Shown here piece after piece: positions 51,725 to 60,401 of a stretch of DNA of 64,000 nt. The position numbers and the translations under genes were made by a program. The notes under the pieces are model-generated. The model was not told where the DNA came from. It searched no databases and worked only from the letters and a program-made list of their open reading frames with translations. The stretch covers positions 992,001 to 1,056,000 of the forward strand of contig NZ_CP119327.1 in assembly GCF_022815905.2 (NCBI RefSeq). Reading direction: 5' to 3'. Position 1 is the stretch's first letter. The number at the start of each line of letters is the position of its first letter. The DNA is from Staphylococcus sp. NRL 16/872 (lineage in GTDB: Bacteria; Bacillota; Bacilli; Staphylococcales; Staphylococcaceae).

Positions 51725-51774
51725 AGCACAAATAAAATGAATTTCATCTTTATCATATAACGGGAGGACTAATC

Positions 51775-52008
51775 ATGCAAGAACCATATATAAAAGTCTA
51801 CGAAAAAGAGTTTATTGAATTTCTAGTTGCTAAAGACAGAGTGAAGAAACTCGAAGCAATGCTCGAATATTCAAACAACCAATTAGACAACGCATTAGAA
51901 TACATCGACGACTTAGTCGTATTAAACAACGGTCAATCATCACGCTTAGCAGAATTAGAAGCTGACCGTAGAAAACTGGAGGCGATGATAAATGTTGAAC
52001 ACCTATAA
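51775..52008 (+). CDS. Small coiled-coil phage protein
   Basis: A 77-residue helical protein (KVKKLEAMLEYSNNQLDNAL) with RBS GGGAGGAC. It overlaps the Gp157 gene by 17 bases. Function unknown. Confidence 0.7.
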   Translation: MQEPYIKVYEKEFIEFLVAKDRVKKLEAMLEYSNNQLDNALEYIDDLVVLNNGQSSRLAELEADRRKLEAMINVEHL

Positions 52009-52477
52009 TCTTACACAAAATTATTTGGAAGTTTTAAACAAATTAGACGAAGGTTATTCGTTTGAAGATTTAAAAGATACATTGGATAGCATTGAAGAAG
52101 AATTGAATATAAAAGTTGATAACACTATCGGCTTAAAGCGTTCGGTAGATGCAGACGTTGAAACTATCGATAAAGAAATTAAACGTCTACAAGCAATTAA
52201 AAAACAGAAATCTAACCTTTCTGACAGATTAAAAGGCTACTTACTAGATATGTTAGATCAACGTCAATTGGATAAGTACCGTACATCTACTAACTACATT
52301 TACAAACGTAGTAATGGACCAAGTAAAGAGGTCACAGATGAAAAATTAATACCTAAAGAATACTGGGTATCACAAGCACCAAAACTCAACTCTAAAATGC
52401 TTACTGATGATTTGAAAAGCGGTAAAGACGTTCCGGGTGCAAAGTTGAAACACACTGTTAGTTTGGTGGTGAAGTAG
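51992..52477 (+). CDS. Siphovirus Gp157 family protein
   Basis: A 161-residue protein with a coiled-coil N-terminal half (about 1-85) and basic C terminus, matching the Sipho_Gp157 family, which lies next to recombination genes in many phages. A host-nuclease-inhibitor role has been suggested for some relatives. Its stop abuts the erf start. Confidence 0.82.
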   Translation: MLNTYNLTQNYLEVLNKLDEGYSFEDLKDTLDSIEEELNIKVDNTIGLKRSVDADVETIDKEIKRLQAIKKQKSNLSDRLKGYLLDMLDQRQLDKYRTSTNYIYKRSNGPSKEVTDEKLIPKEYWVSQAPKLNSKMLTDDLKSGKDVPGAKLKHTVSLVVK

Positions 52478-53155
52478 ATGGCTGAACAACTTAATTTGTT
52501 CCAAAAGATAGCAGACGTTAAAGCTAATATTGATGGCTTTACTAAAGATGCAAAGAGTTACAACTACTCATACGTAAGTGGCTCTCAAGTGTTGCATAGA
52601 ATTAGAAATAAGATGATTGAAAACAATTTATTACTTGTACCGAAAACATCAGAAGAAAACTACAAACAAGTTGAAGTAACAAGATTTAATAAAAAAGCTG
52701 GCCGTGAGATTACAACATCAGAATTTATCGTTGAAATGAAATTAACTTATGTATGGATCAATGCAGATAAACCGGAAGAACAATTCGAAGTTACTTTCTA
52801 CGCAGTAGGTCAACAAGATGATGTTTCTAAAGCACATGGTACTGCACTAACTTATGCTGAAAGGTATTTCTTGATGAAATTCTTCAATATTCCAACTGAT
52901 GAAGATGATGCAGATGCTAAGCAAAAACAAGAAAAATACAACAAGGTAAGTAGTAAAACGGTTGGTGTTCTAAAGCAAGAAGTGTTTGATTTCGTTGATT
53001 TGATGAAGTCATTAGGAAAAGACGTAACACAACAACAAGCAGAACAAACATTTGGAATACAAGATTACACATCAATGTCTGAACAACAAGCAGTAACTAC
53101 AATCAATAACATTCAAGCAATGGCAAAAAAATATAAGGAGAGTACGAATGACTAA
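52478..53155 (+). CDS. ERF-family single-strand annealing protein
   Basis: A 225-residue ERF protein (KSYNYSYVSGSQVLHRIRNKM at about 27-47, VGQQDDVSKAHGTALTYAERYFL at about 108-130). It anneals complementary single strands during phage recombination. It is followed by SSB with an 8-base overlap, forming a recombination pair. Confidence 0.9.
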   Translation: MAEQLNLFQKIADVKANIDGFTKDAKSYNYSYVSGSQVLHRIRNKMIENNLLLVPKTSEENYKQVEVTRFNKKAGREITTSEFIVEMKLTYVWINADKPEEQFEVTFYAVGQQDDVSKAHGTALTYAERYFLMKFFNIPTDEDDADAKQKQEKYNKVSSKTVGVLKQEVFDFVDLMKSLGKDVTQQQAEQTFGIQDYTSMSEQQAVTTINNIQAMAKKYKESTND

Positions 53156-53561
53156 TTTAACTATTTTAACAGGACGTATCACTAAAGATTTAGAACTTAA
53201 ACAAGCTGGTCAAACACAAGTAACTAACTTCTCAATGGCAGTTGATAACCCATTCAAAAGGGACGATACATCATTTTTTGACATCGTAGCATTCGGTAAA
53301 ACTGCTGAACTACTTAATAACTACTGTGGTAAAGGTAGCAAAATTTTAATTGAAGGTAACTTGAAGCAAGACAGATTTCAAGACAAAGAAGGTCACAATC
53401 GTTCAGTAGTACGAGTGATTGCTAACAGAATTGAATTCTTGGATAGCAAAGGTAGCAATCAACAGAATGGCCAACCTCAACAACAACGAGGACAAGCACC
53501 AGCAGGCAATAACCCGTTTGGTAATGGTACAGACATCGATAACTCAGATTTGCCGTTCTGA
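53148..53561 (+). CDS. ssb: Phage single-stranded DNA-binding protein
   Basis: A 137-residue OB-fold SSB with Gln/Pro-rich linker and the acidic tip DIDNSDLPF that contacts partner proteins. RBS AAGGAGAG before ATG 53148. Confidence 0.94.
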   Translation: MTNLTILTGRITKDLELKQAGQTQVTNFSMAVDNPFKRDDTSFFDIVAFGKTAELLNNYCGKGSKILIEGNLKQDRFQDKEGHNRSVVRVIANRIEFLDSKGSNQQNGQPQQQRGQAPAGNNPFGNGTDIDNSDLPF

Positions 53562-53575
53562 TTGGACTGATGTAG

Positions 53576-54253
53576 ATGCCAATTATTAAAAATTACATCA
53601 TTCAAGACGACGGTACAACTACCGTTGTCATTGAAGGTGTAGAACTAGACAACAAAACTTCACTCTTGCTTGATAACGGGTTTGAAGTAGAGGTAGATGT
53701 GCAAGTCGTAGACCCTTTCAGAATAACCGACAAACAACGCCGTAAGATATTTGCTCTTGTAAAGGACATAGAGGCGCATACAGCTCAACCTATGGACTAC
53801 ATGCGTCATATGTTCATCGAATACGTTCGGACGTACTACGGCTACGACAAGCGCATCTCATTAAGTGATTGCACACGTACACAAGCTAGCCAAATTATTG
53901 AGGTTACATTGGACTGGATATTCCATAACGATATACCACTTGCATATAAAACAAGCGACTTACTCAAACAAGATAAATCATTTTTATATTGGGCGACGGT
54001 CAATCGTAACTGTGTGATTTGTGGGAAACCGCATTCAGATTTAGCACATAGATATGCGGTAGGTAAAGGTCGTAATCGCAACAAGATAAATCATGTAGGT
54101 AACCAAGTATTAGCTTTGTGTAGGAACCACCACACAGAACAGCACCAGATAGGAATGGACACGTTTAACAATAAATATCACTTAACAGATAGCTGGGTTG
54201 ATGTGGACGATCGACTAAATAAGATGCTTAAAGGAGGTAGTGATATTGGCTGA
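53576..54253 (+). CDS. Putative HNH nuclease of phage recombination module
   Basis: A 225-residue protein with a Zn/HNH-like C-terminal domain (CVICGKPHSDLAHRY, about 144-158, then LCRNHHTEQH, about 181-190) and a helical middle. It belongs to the putative HNHc nuclease family usually found beside SSB and DnaD-like genes. Confidence 0.85.
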   Translation: MPIIKNYIIQDDGTTTVVIEGVELDNKTSLLLDNGFEVEVDVQVVDPFRITDKQRRKIFALVKDIEAHTAQPMDYMRHMFIEYVRTYYGYDKRISLSDCTRTQASQIIEVTLDWIFHNDIPLAYKTSDLLKQDKSFLYWATVNRNCVICGKPHSDLAHRYAVGKGRNRNKINHVGNQVLALCRNHHTEQHQIGMDTFNNKYHLTDSWVDVDDRLNKMLKGGSDIG

Positions 54254-55040
54254 AGTATCATGGATAAAATTAAAAGTCGGAATGTTCGATGACAGCAAAA
54301 TTAAATATATAGAGGCGTTACCCGAACGCGACACAATCATTACGGTTTGGGTTAAATTACTAACGCTTGCTGGTAAATATAACGAGCATGGTTATATTAT
54401 GCTATCTGAAAACTTACCGTACAACGACGAGATGTTAGCAAATGAATTTAACAGACCTATTAATTCTATCAGATTAGCATTACAAACGTTTAAAACATTA
54501 GGAATGATAGATGATAATCAAGGTGTCTATAAAGTAACTAATTGGGAAAAGCACCAAAGTTTAGATAGTAAAAGCAAACATAACGAAAAAAATAGACTTA
54601 GACAACAACGTTATAGAGAACGAAAAAAGCAAAATCAAATAGAAAGTAACGTTACCGTAACGTTACGTAACGATACAGAAGAAGAAAGAGAAGAAGAATA
54701 TAAGAATAAGAATAAAGAAGATAGAAGTAACGACGTCTTCTCAAAAGCAATTAATTATGTAATCACATTTTTAGATAATAACTTAACTCCTTACCAAATG
54801 GAACAGATAGGATATGCAGTTGATGACATAGGAGAACATGCAGATGAGGTTATCGAAGTTGCCACAGATTATACGAAAGAAAAAGGTTGTCATGTAGGTT
54901 ATCTAATCAAAGTGTTAAATAATTGGGCAAAAGAAAATGTGAAAACTAAAGATGACGCTAAAAATAAAATTAAACCTAAAAAGAAAAGCGAAACTGATGA
55001 TGTTATCGCAGCAATGGAACAAGAATTAGGTGATGAGTAA
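54246..55040 (+). CDS. Phage replisome organizer, DnaD-like
   Basis: A 264-residue protein with an N-terminal winged-helix replisome-organizer domain (about 1-110; SWIKLKVGMFDDSKIKYIEAL) and a C-terminal DnaD-type domain (about 165-225). I chose TTG 54246 because AAAGGAGG is 8-10 bases upstream; GTG 54240 is too close. It should bind the phage origin and recruit the helicase loader. The HNH gene overlaps its start by 8 bases. Confidence 0.88.
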   Translation: MAEVSWIKLKVGMFDDSKIKYIEALPERDTIITVWVKLLTLAGKYNEHGYIMLSENLPYNDEMLANEFNRPINSIRLALQTFKTLGMIDDNQGVYKVTNWEKHQSLDSKSKHNEKNRLRQQRYRERKKQNQIESNVTVTLRNDTEEEREEEYKNKNKEDRSNDVFSKAINYVITFLDNNLTPYQMEQIGYAVDDIGEHADEVIEVATDYTKEKGCHVGYLIKVLNNWAKENVKTKDDAKNKIKPKKKSETDDVIAAMEQELGDE

Positions 55041-55399
55041 TGAGTATGACTAAGAAAGAAGCATTACAAATCATCAAAAAAATTAGGAACATCTATAATT
55101 TAGAGTTCGACAAACCAAAGTTAGAAACATGGATAGAAGTTCTTAGCGAAAATGGTGATTACGAACCAACACTAAAAACATTAGATAACTATATAAATTC
55201 CGGCAATTCATATCCACCTAACTTACCTAAAATTATGAGAAAAGCACCTAAGAAAATGGGATATGAAGAGGCGCCAGATGATGTAAAAGAGCATCGTTGG
55301 AAAATGAAAAACGATCCCGAATATGTAGCAGCACGAAAAAAGATACTTGATGACTTTGCAGAACAGCTTAGAAAGTTCGAGGTGAACAACCATGAATGA
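55040..55399 (+). CDS. Replicative helicase loader/inhibitor (G39P-like)
   Basis: A 119-residue protein like SPP1 G39P, which loads the phage helicase G40P. N-terminal helical domain (KKEALQIIKKIRNIYNLEF) and a flexible basic C terminus. ATGA overlap with the organizer; overlaps the helicase gene by 8 bases. Confidence 0.85.
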   Translation: MSMTKKEALQIIKKIRNIYNLEFDKPKLETWIEVLSENGDYEPTLKTLDNYINSGNSYPPNLPKIMRKAPKKMGYEEAPDDVKEHRWKMKNDPEYVAARKKILDDFAEQLRKFEVNNHE

Positions 55400-56627
55400 A
55401 CGCAGAGATATTGAAAGTACGATTGTTTCGAGTTTGCTTAAAAAGCCTGAACTTATCGAAAAGTTGCGTGTTAAACCTTATATGTTCTATTACGACGACT
55501 TTAAAACATTTATGGAATATGTATTTGAAGTCGGAAAGGTGGATCATCAAGAAATATTTTTAGAAACATCAAAGAATAAAAACTTTTTAGATTTCGACAC
55601 GATACAAAAGCTATATAATTCCGATTTTATTGGTTACGGCATGTTTGAGCGCTATCAGCAGAATTTATTGGAAATCTATCAAATATCACAAGCGAATGAA
55701 GTAATCAATGAATTTAACCAATCACCTAACATGCAATCGTTTGAAGCAATGGTTACTGACTTAAATCAAGTATCACTGATTAGTGCGACAGATGAAACAA
55801 GTACAAAACAAATTGTAGATGAGTTTGTAGAAGAATTATATAGCGATGAACCTAAGAAAGTCATTAAGACAGGTTTTCCATTAATGGACTATAAGATTGG
55901 CGGTTTAGAGCCTACACAACTAGTAGTTATCGCAGCACGGCCATCTGTTGGGAAAACAGGTTTTGCAATTCAGATGATGCTTAATATCGCTAAACAGGGT
56001 TATAAAACATCGCTATTTAGTTTAGAAACAACAGGCGTAGCAATATTAGAACGAATGTTATCGACTGTGACAGGAATTGAACTGTCACGTATTAAGAAAA
56101 AAACAGATCTAAGCTACGATGACTTAACTAAATTAACAAGTGCTGCAAGTGAAATATTAAAACTTGAAATAGATGTTAATTCACAAAGTAATGTAAGCAC
56201 CCAGGAAGTCCGTAAACAAGCTATGAAGAACAAAGATAAGCAACAGGTAATATTCATCGACTATCTACAATTAATGCAAACAGATAGCAAATTAGACCGT
56301 AGAAATGGCATTGAAAAAATCAGTCGTGATTTAAAAATAATAGCAAACGAAACTGGTGCAATTATCGTTTTACTTTCTCAACTTAGTCGTGGTGTAGAAA
56401 GTCGAAATGACAAACGACCTATGTTGTCTGACATGAAAGAAGCAGGTGGAATTGAGGCTGACGCAAGTTTAGCAATGCTTCTTTATCGAGATGATTATTA
56501 TAACCAAGACGAAGATGATGAATTCGGTAAGTCGATTGTTGAATGCAACATTGCCAAAAATAAAGACGGTGAAACAGGTGTTATCGAATTTGAATATTAT
56601 AAACGTACGCAAAGGTTCACGACATGA
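55392..56627 (+). CDS. DnaB-like replicative helicase
   Basis: A 411-residue helicase with a short N-terminal DnaB domain (about 1-105) and a RecA-type motor (about 155-400). Walker A is IAARPSVGKTGFAI, Walker B VIFIDYLQLM, and the arginine-finger/H-loop region LSQLSRGVESRNDKRP. It completes the phage replication module. Confidence 0.95.
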   Translation: MNERRDIESTIVSSLLKKPELIEKLRVKPYMFYYDDFKTFMEYVFEVGKVDHQEIFLETSKNKNFLDFDTIQKLYNSDFIGYGMFERYQQNLLEIYQISQANEVINEFNQSPNMQSFEAMVTDLNQVSLISATDETSTKQIVDEFVEELYSDEPKKVIKTGFPLMDYKIGGLEPTQLVVIAARPSVGKTGFAIQMMLNIAKQGYKTSLFSLETTGVAILERMLSTVTGIELSRIKKKTDLSYDDLTKLTSAASEILKLEIDVNSQSNVSTQEVRKQAMKNKDKQQVIFIDYLQLMQTDSKLDRRNGIEKISRDLKIIANETGAIIVLLSQLSRGVESRNDKRPMLSDMKEAGGIEADASLAMLLYRDDYYNQDEDDEFGKSIVECNIAKNKDGETGVIEFEYYKRTQRFTT

Positions 56628-56854
56628 CGGTTATCGAATATAAGAAACTACTTGGAACGATGTACCGACAAGATTATAGCAACGATCAACTTATCGGAAC
56701 GTTACTGATTGAAGTTGGTCGGGCTATCAATCGCTTGCTGGAAGAGAAAAAGATATCGCCATTCGATGACTATGAGAAAGTGAAAGACATTATTGAAAAA
56801 GAAACGAAGTGGAGAGATAAAGATGGCAATTATCGAAAAGTATTACCTTTATAG
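56624..56854 (+). CDS. Small phage protein (76 residues)
   Basis: Starts in ATGA overlap with the helicase. Helical and charged; no recognised domain. Confidence 0.65.
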   Translation: MTVIEYKKLLGTMYRQDYSNDQLIGTLLIEVGRAINRLLEEKKISPFDDYEKVKDIIEKETKWRDKDGNYRKVLPL

Positions 56855-57047
56855 ACCTGACGGAACAGAAGAAATAAAGGTGGAGAAACGTGAGCCTAAT
56901 TTAAACATCGTCAAAACACTCACAGGCGCTCATTTTAGCGAAGAATACAAAGAGATGGCTGATAGTGAGTTGAAACATTTCAAAGGCGTATATGAGCTTC
57001 TCTACGAAGAAGAACTAGGGTTACAAGCAACGATATTTGATATGTAG
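56823..57047 (+). CDS. Small phage protein (74 residues)
   Basis: Starts at ATG 56823 behind GTGGAG, inside the end of the previous gene (32-base overlap). Acidic, mixed fold; function unknown. Confidence 0.65.
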   Translation: MAIIEKYYLYRPDGTEEIKVEKREPNLNIVKTLTGAHFSEEYKEMADSELKHFKGVYELLYEEELGLQATIFDM

Positions 57048-57057
57048 GAGTGACAAC

Positions 57058-57462
57058 GTGAGTAAATACAACGCTAAAAAAGTTGAGTACAAAGGTATCA
57101 CATTCGACAGCAAAGTCGAGTGTGAATACTACCAATATTTAGAAGGTAACTTAGGCGGTGAATACGATCATATCGAGTTGCAACCTAAGTATGAATTACA
57201 ACCTAAATTCGACGGAAATAAACCTATTATTTATGTGGCAGATTTTGCTTTGTGGAAAGGCGATACCTTACTTGAAGTTATAGATGTAAAAGGTATGCCA
57301 ACGCCAGTAGCAAAGGTTAAAGCAAAGATATTTAGGTATCAAAACAGAGAAATACCGCTAACTTGGATATGTAAAGCGCCTAAATACACAGGTCAAGAGT
57401 GGATAACATATGAAGAATTAATCAAAGTACGCAGGGAGCGTAAGAAGGAGCTGAAGAAGTAA
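57058..57462 (+). CDS. DUF1064 nuclease-like phage protein
   Basis: A 134-residue protein of the DUF1064 family with a PD-(D/E)XK-like pattern: E near KVECEYYQYLE (about 22-32), Asp in VADFALW (about 62-68), and EVIDVKG (about 75-81). It is probably a Holliday-junction or structure-specific nuclease by family suggestion. GTG 57058 follows AGGAGTGA. Confidence 0.78.
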   Translation: MSKYNAKKVEYKGITFDSKVECEYYQYLEGNLGGEYDHIELQPKYELQPKFDGNKPIIYVADFALWKGDTLLEVIDVKGMPTPVAKVKAKIFRYQNREIPLTWICKAPKYTGQEWITYEELIKVRRERKKELKK

Positions 57463-57650
57463 TGCCAACATTAATCGTCAATTTCGAAGTAAAAGGCACA
57501 GTAGAAATACCAACAGACAACAAACCAAGTGAAAAAGAAATGGAGCGTTTAATCAGTAAAGCATATAACAACGTGGAAGTTGATATTCTTCGAGAAGCAG
57601 AATTTGACGAGGATAGTCTGTGGATAGAAGAAAGCGATTGGAAGTGGTAG
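57462..57650 (+). CDS. Small acidic phage protein (62 residues)
   Basis: ATG 57462 overlaps the previous stop by one base. Acidic, ends ESDWKW. Function unknown. Confidence 0.65.
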   Translation: MPTLIVNFEVKGTVEIPTDNKPSEKEMERLISKAYNNVEVDILREAEFDEDSLWIEESDWKW

Positions 57651-57652
57651 AG

Positions 57653-57832
57653 ATGCATAAACAAAAACTAAAAGCAACGTATGTATATTTAGATGGCAAA
57701 CGTATCTCGTTGAGAGATGCCTCAAAAAATTATGATGTACCACTCACAACGTTACGTGGTCGTTATAACAGAGGCTTGCGAGGTCCAGAATTGCTGTATG
57801 GAAAAGGAGTATATAGCTATGACACACACTAA
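57653..57832 (+). CDS. Small phage helix-turn-helix-like protein (59 residues)
   Basis: A basic 59-residue protein. ISLRDASKNYDVPLTTLRGR resembles a homeodomain-like helix-turn-helix. RBS GGAAGTGG before ATG 57653. Confidence 0.6.
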   Translation: MHKQKLKATYVYLDGKRISLRDASKNYDVPLTTLRGRYNRGLRGPELLYGKGVYSYDTH

Positions 57833-58055
57833 ACGGATGACATCTAAGCAACTTTACGAATTACAACAAATACAACTTAGACACGAAAGACAACTAAAAC
57901 GTAAGCGCGAGGAAGAACGTATTGCTAAAGCTAAACGTGCAGAACGTGAGGTTGCTAAACACAGAGTGAACACTAGGTACTTTAAAAATCTAGCGCAAAA
58001 CAATCTTATGGTTAAAGTCAAAACAGATCAATACGATAATGTGCAAAGGGGGTAG
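57819..58055 (+). CDS. Small basic phage protein (78 residues)
   Basis: A strongly basic coiled-coil protein rich in Arg, Lys and Glu. ATG 57819 follows AAAAGGAGT and overlaps the previous gene by 14 bases. Nucleic-acid binding is possible; function unknown. Confidence 0.62.
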   Translation: MTHTKRMTSKQLYELQQIQLRHERQLKRKREEERIAKAKRAEREVAKHRVNTRYFKNLAQNNLMVKVKTDQYDNVQRG

Positions 58056-58059
58056 CATT

Positions 58060-58242
58060 GTGGAATTACATGAATTAAATAAAGGTGATGACATTTGGTT
58101 TAAACATCCTAAAGCTAAAACATCATTCCCAGCAGTTGTGGAAGAGTTGAATTATAACTTTGATGGGGAACCTTACCTTATGGTGCGTGTTGGCAGTGAG
58201 TTAGTAAAGATTGATGATAGATACGACATAGTAAAGGTGTAG
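58060..58242 (+). CDS. Small phage protein (60 residues)
   Basis: Starts with GTG 58060 behind AAAGGGGGT. Beta-rich, possibly an SH3-like barrel (LNKGDDIWFKHPKAKTSFPA). Function unknown. Confidence 0.62.
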   Translation: MELHELNKGDDIWFKHPKAKTSFPAVVEELNYNFDGEPYLMVRVGSELVKIDDRYDIVKV

Positions 58243-58248
58243 ATGAAA

Positions 58249-58416
58249 ATGACAATTATACACCAACGATACAAAGCAAAGACACCTACACAGATACAAC
58301 AAGAATTACGCAAGTTAGGTGTCAACGGCTTTGTGGTAAAGGTCGCAGGAAGGTTAGTAAGCGAGAACGATATTAAAAGTAATAGGGAGTGTGTGAAGAA
58401 TGGCAGAAGAATATGA
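58249..58416 (+). CDS. Small phage protein (55 residues)
   Basis: Reads MTIIHQRYKAKTPTQIQQEL onward from ATG 58249, with AAAGGTG at 9 bases. An ATG at 58243 is too close to the RBS. It overlaps the next gene by 17 bases. Basic; function unknown. Confidence 0.6.
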   Translation: MTIIHQRYKAKTPTQIQQELRKLGVNGFVVKVAGRLVSENDIKSNRECVKNGRRI

Positions 58417-58723
58417 AATTAGATATTTGCAATCGCCACATTTAGTGGAATATTATTCAAGATTTGATAACTGCAATCAATACATCTTTGATAGTACAGG
58501 TGATTATTTATTAAGCGTTGTTAACGAAAGCGTTGTTAACGAATTAGATTTACACAACTTACATTTGCGTAAGACTGGTTTATATGAAATTGCAAAAGTG
58601 CATGGTGGAAAATTAATAAGTGAACCTATAAGAAATTTAACAGTAGATGAAATACTAGACATTGTTAACAAAGAAAATGAGTATGGACCAGTAGAAACAA
58701 GAAAATTATCGGAGGACGAGTAA
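58400..58723 (+). CDS. Phage protein of unknown function (107 residues)
   Basis: Acidic mixed alpha/beta protein starting at ATG 58400 behind GGGAGTG. The internal duplicated peptide NESVVNE is encoded by a 12-base tandem repeat at about 58517-58541. Abuts the next gene. Confidence 0.68.
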   Translation: MAEEYEIRYLQSPHLVEYYSRFDNCNQYIFDSTGDYLLSVVNESVVNELDLHNLHLRKTGLYEIAKVHGGKLISEPIRNLTVDEILDIVNKENEYGPVETRKLSEDE

Positions 58724-59146
58724 ATGGCAGAAGTTAAGTTATCGCAGGAAAGTTATGACGCATTGCTTGTTGACCTCGAAAGATTGCGCAAGTGTAATGT
58801 AGATTTAGAAGAAAAATTGAATAAAGAGATTAAATTAAGTTATGAAATAGAAGGTAATTTATATGATGTATCAAAAGAACGTGACAAGATAATCAATGAC
58901 ATTGCAGACATTAAACGTAAGGCAGAAGCGTGGGATAAATTAAAAAAAGACACCTTAGAAGTTTATGGATTGTATAGAAACAATTTTGAAGTAATAACAG
59001 GTGGTGAGACGAGAAGAGCAACGCTTACTCGTTTATCTCAAACAAGGTATTTTTTACTGCATATGGACGAGCTCGACGGCACTGACGATTTCAAAAACTT
59101 TTTAAACGATTTGGAGCGTGGCAGTGATGAAAAAATATTATATTGA
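58724..59146 (+). CDS. Coiled-coil phage protein (140 residues)
   Basis: Long coiled coil (about 10-75; LVDLERLRKCNVDLEEKLNK) followed by a helical domain. RBS GGAGGACG before ATG 58724. Function unknown. Confidence 0.7.
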   Translation: MAEVKLSQESYDALLVDLERLRKCNVDLEEKLNKEIKLSYEIEGNLYDVSKERDKIINDIADIKRKAEAWDKLKKDTLEVYGLYRNNFEVITGGETRRATLTRLSQTRYFLLHMDELDGTDDFKNFLNDLERGSDEKILY

Positions 59147-59306
59147 AATCTACTATACTGGTGTGATTGAAGATACTGTGTTTGCTGACGATGAAGAAAA
59201 AGCTGAATTTGAAGCTCAAGATATTGCGACGATGGAATTACCTGAAAATATCGATGAGTACACTATTTCAATACAGGAGGCCAACGACAATGACAATCGA
59301 AACTGA
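59127..59306 (+). CDS. Small acidic phage protein (59 residues)
   Basis: Starts at ATG 59127 inside the previous gene, behind GGAGCG. The pattern KKYYIEIYYTGVIEDTVFADDEEKAE is seen at the start. Function unknown. Confidence 0.62.
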   Translation: MKKYYIEIYYTGVIEDTVFADDEEKAEFEAQDIATMELPENIDEYTISIQEANDNDNRN

Positions 59307-59469
59307 ACGTATTTATGAAATCACTAGAGATAAATTTCACGGGGTTGTACAGGGAACTGAAAGAAATTACAGAGGCGATTACATTATTTGCTTGTATGCA
59401 GTAATTGAATGGAATGACGGTATAGAAACGGTCAAACCACATCAAGTTAAATTTAAGGAGGACGAATAA
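59290..59469 (+). CDS. Small phage protein (59 residues)
   Basis: Starts at ATG 59290 behind CAGGAGG and overlaps the previous gene by 17 bases. Beta-rich (IYEITRDKFHGVVQG). Function unknown. Confidence 0.62.
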   Translation: MTIETERIYEITRDKFHGVVQGTERNYRGDYIICLYAVIEWNDGIETVKPHQVKFKEDE

Positions 59470-59637
59470 ATGAAAGCCAGAAAAATGATTGAAGAATTAA
59501 TAGATATTATAGATGAATTGGGTAACGTTGATATTCGTTCAGAAAATGATAATGATTATGAATTTGTACATTATAACCGTCACAGTGATTACGCTCACGT
59601 TGAATTAATCGAAATGGAGGACACAGATAATGACTAA
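59470..59637 (+). CDS. Small acidic phage protein (55 residues)
   Basis: Reads MKARKMIEELIDIIDELGNV onward, with RBS AAGGAGG. It overlaps the mazG-like gene by 8 bases. Function unknown. Confidence 0.62.
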   Translation: MKARKMIEELIDIIDELGNVDIRSENDNDYEFVHYNRHSDYAHVELIEMEDTDND

Positions 59638-59953
59638 CACATTAACAGTAGATCAATTAGTAAAAGCAGTAGAACAATGGAGCGTTGATAAAAAATTACA
59701 CAATGGTAACCCAGATAGACAAGCACTTAAATTTTATGAAGAGGCAGGAGAAGTTGGTGCAGCATTATCTCGTGGACAAATGGACGCATTAAAAGATGGG
59801 ATAGGCGATACAGTCGTTACATTAATCATATTGGCACAACAGCATGATATGACATTACAGGAGTGTTTACAGTATGCATATGACGAAATCAAAGGAAGAA
59901 AAGGAAAGACAATCAATGGCACATTCATCAAAGAATCAGACCTCAAAGAGTAA
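59630..59953 (+). CDS. MazG-like nucleotide pyrophosphohydrolase
   Basis: A 107-residue all-alpha NTP-PPase with the metal motif YEEAGEVGAAL (about 36-46) and DGIGDTVVTLIILA (about 56-69), the EExxE...ExxD-type pattern with the last acid as Asp. It hydrolyses nucleoside triphosphates, possibly non-canonical ones. It stands where many staphylococcal phages carry dUTPase. Confidence 0.85.
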   Translation: MTNTLTVDQLVKAVEQWSVDKKLHNGNPDRQALKFYEEAGEVGAALSRGQMDALKDGIGDTVVTLIILAQQHDMTLQECLQYAYDEIKGRKGKTINGTFIKESDLKE

Positions 59954-59993
59954 AGACATTTTAGAAAAAGTGAAAGAGGTGCTAGGGAAATGA
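59916..59993 (+). CDS. Possible 25-residue phage peptide
   Basis: A short reading frame inside and past the end of the MazG gene (MAHSSKNQTSKSKDILEKVK...), with GGAAAG upstream. Its stop overlaps the next start. Coding status is doubtful. Confidence 0.3.
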   Translation: MAHSSKNQTSKSKDILEKVKEVLGK

Positions 59994-60193
59994 AAAACTT
60001 TGAAAAACCTACTATAAAAATATTAAAAAGATTATTTGACGGAAAAGATGAAACTAATATTCATATATCTCATTTGAACCTAGTAGATTATGAAGTTATT
60101 GAAATGATAACTAATTATAAACTTTCAGAAACTCATACAAGAAATCAACACTTCAGAGATGTAGTGACTTTGAAATTTAAAAAGAAAAAGTAA
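59990..60193 (+). CDS. Small basic phage protein (67 residues)
   Basis: Starts at ATG 59990 in the repeated initiation block AAGAGGTGCTAGGGAAATGA. Ends KFKKKK. Function unknown. Confidence 0.6.
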   Translation: MKNFEKPTIKILKRLFDGKDETNIHISHLNLVDYEVIEMITNYKLSETHTRNQHFRDVVTLKFKKKK

Positions 60194-60209
60194 AAGAGGT
60201 GCTGGGGAA

Positions 60210-60383
60210 GTGAGAGAACGTACTAAAATCATTTTTCGTGGTTGGAATAAAGAAATATTCATATTACAAGGAAAAAACTTAGACATTACTGGTCTAAATC
60301 AAATATCAAATGAAATTAAAGAGGTGTATGAGAATTATAAAGTTGTAGTTATACCGACTGAAGTCGATTTCGAATTCAAATAG
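60210..60383 (+). CDS. Small phage protein (57 residues)
   Basis: Starts with GTG 60210 in the same initiation block (GAGGTGCTGGGGAAGTGA). Mixed alpha/beta (TKIIFRGWNKEIFILQGKN). Function unknown. Confidence 0.6.
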   Translation: MRERTKIIFRGWNKEIFILQGKNLDITGLNQISNEIKEVYENYKVVVIPTEVDFEFK

Positions 60384-60401
60384 ATAGGAAGTGCTGGGGA
60401 A

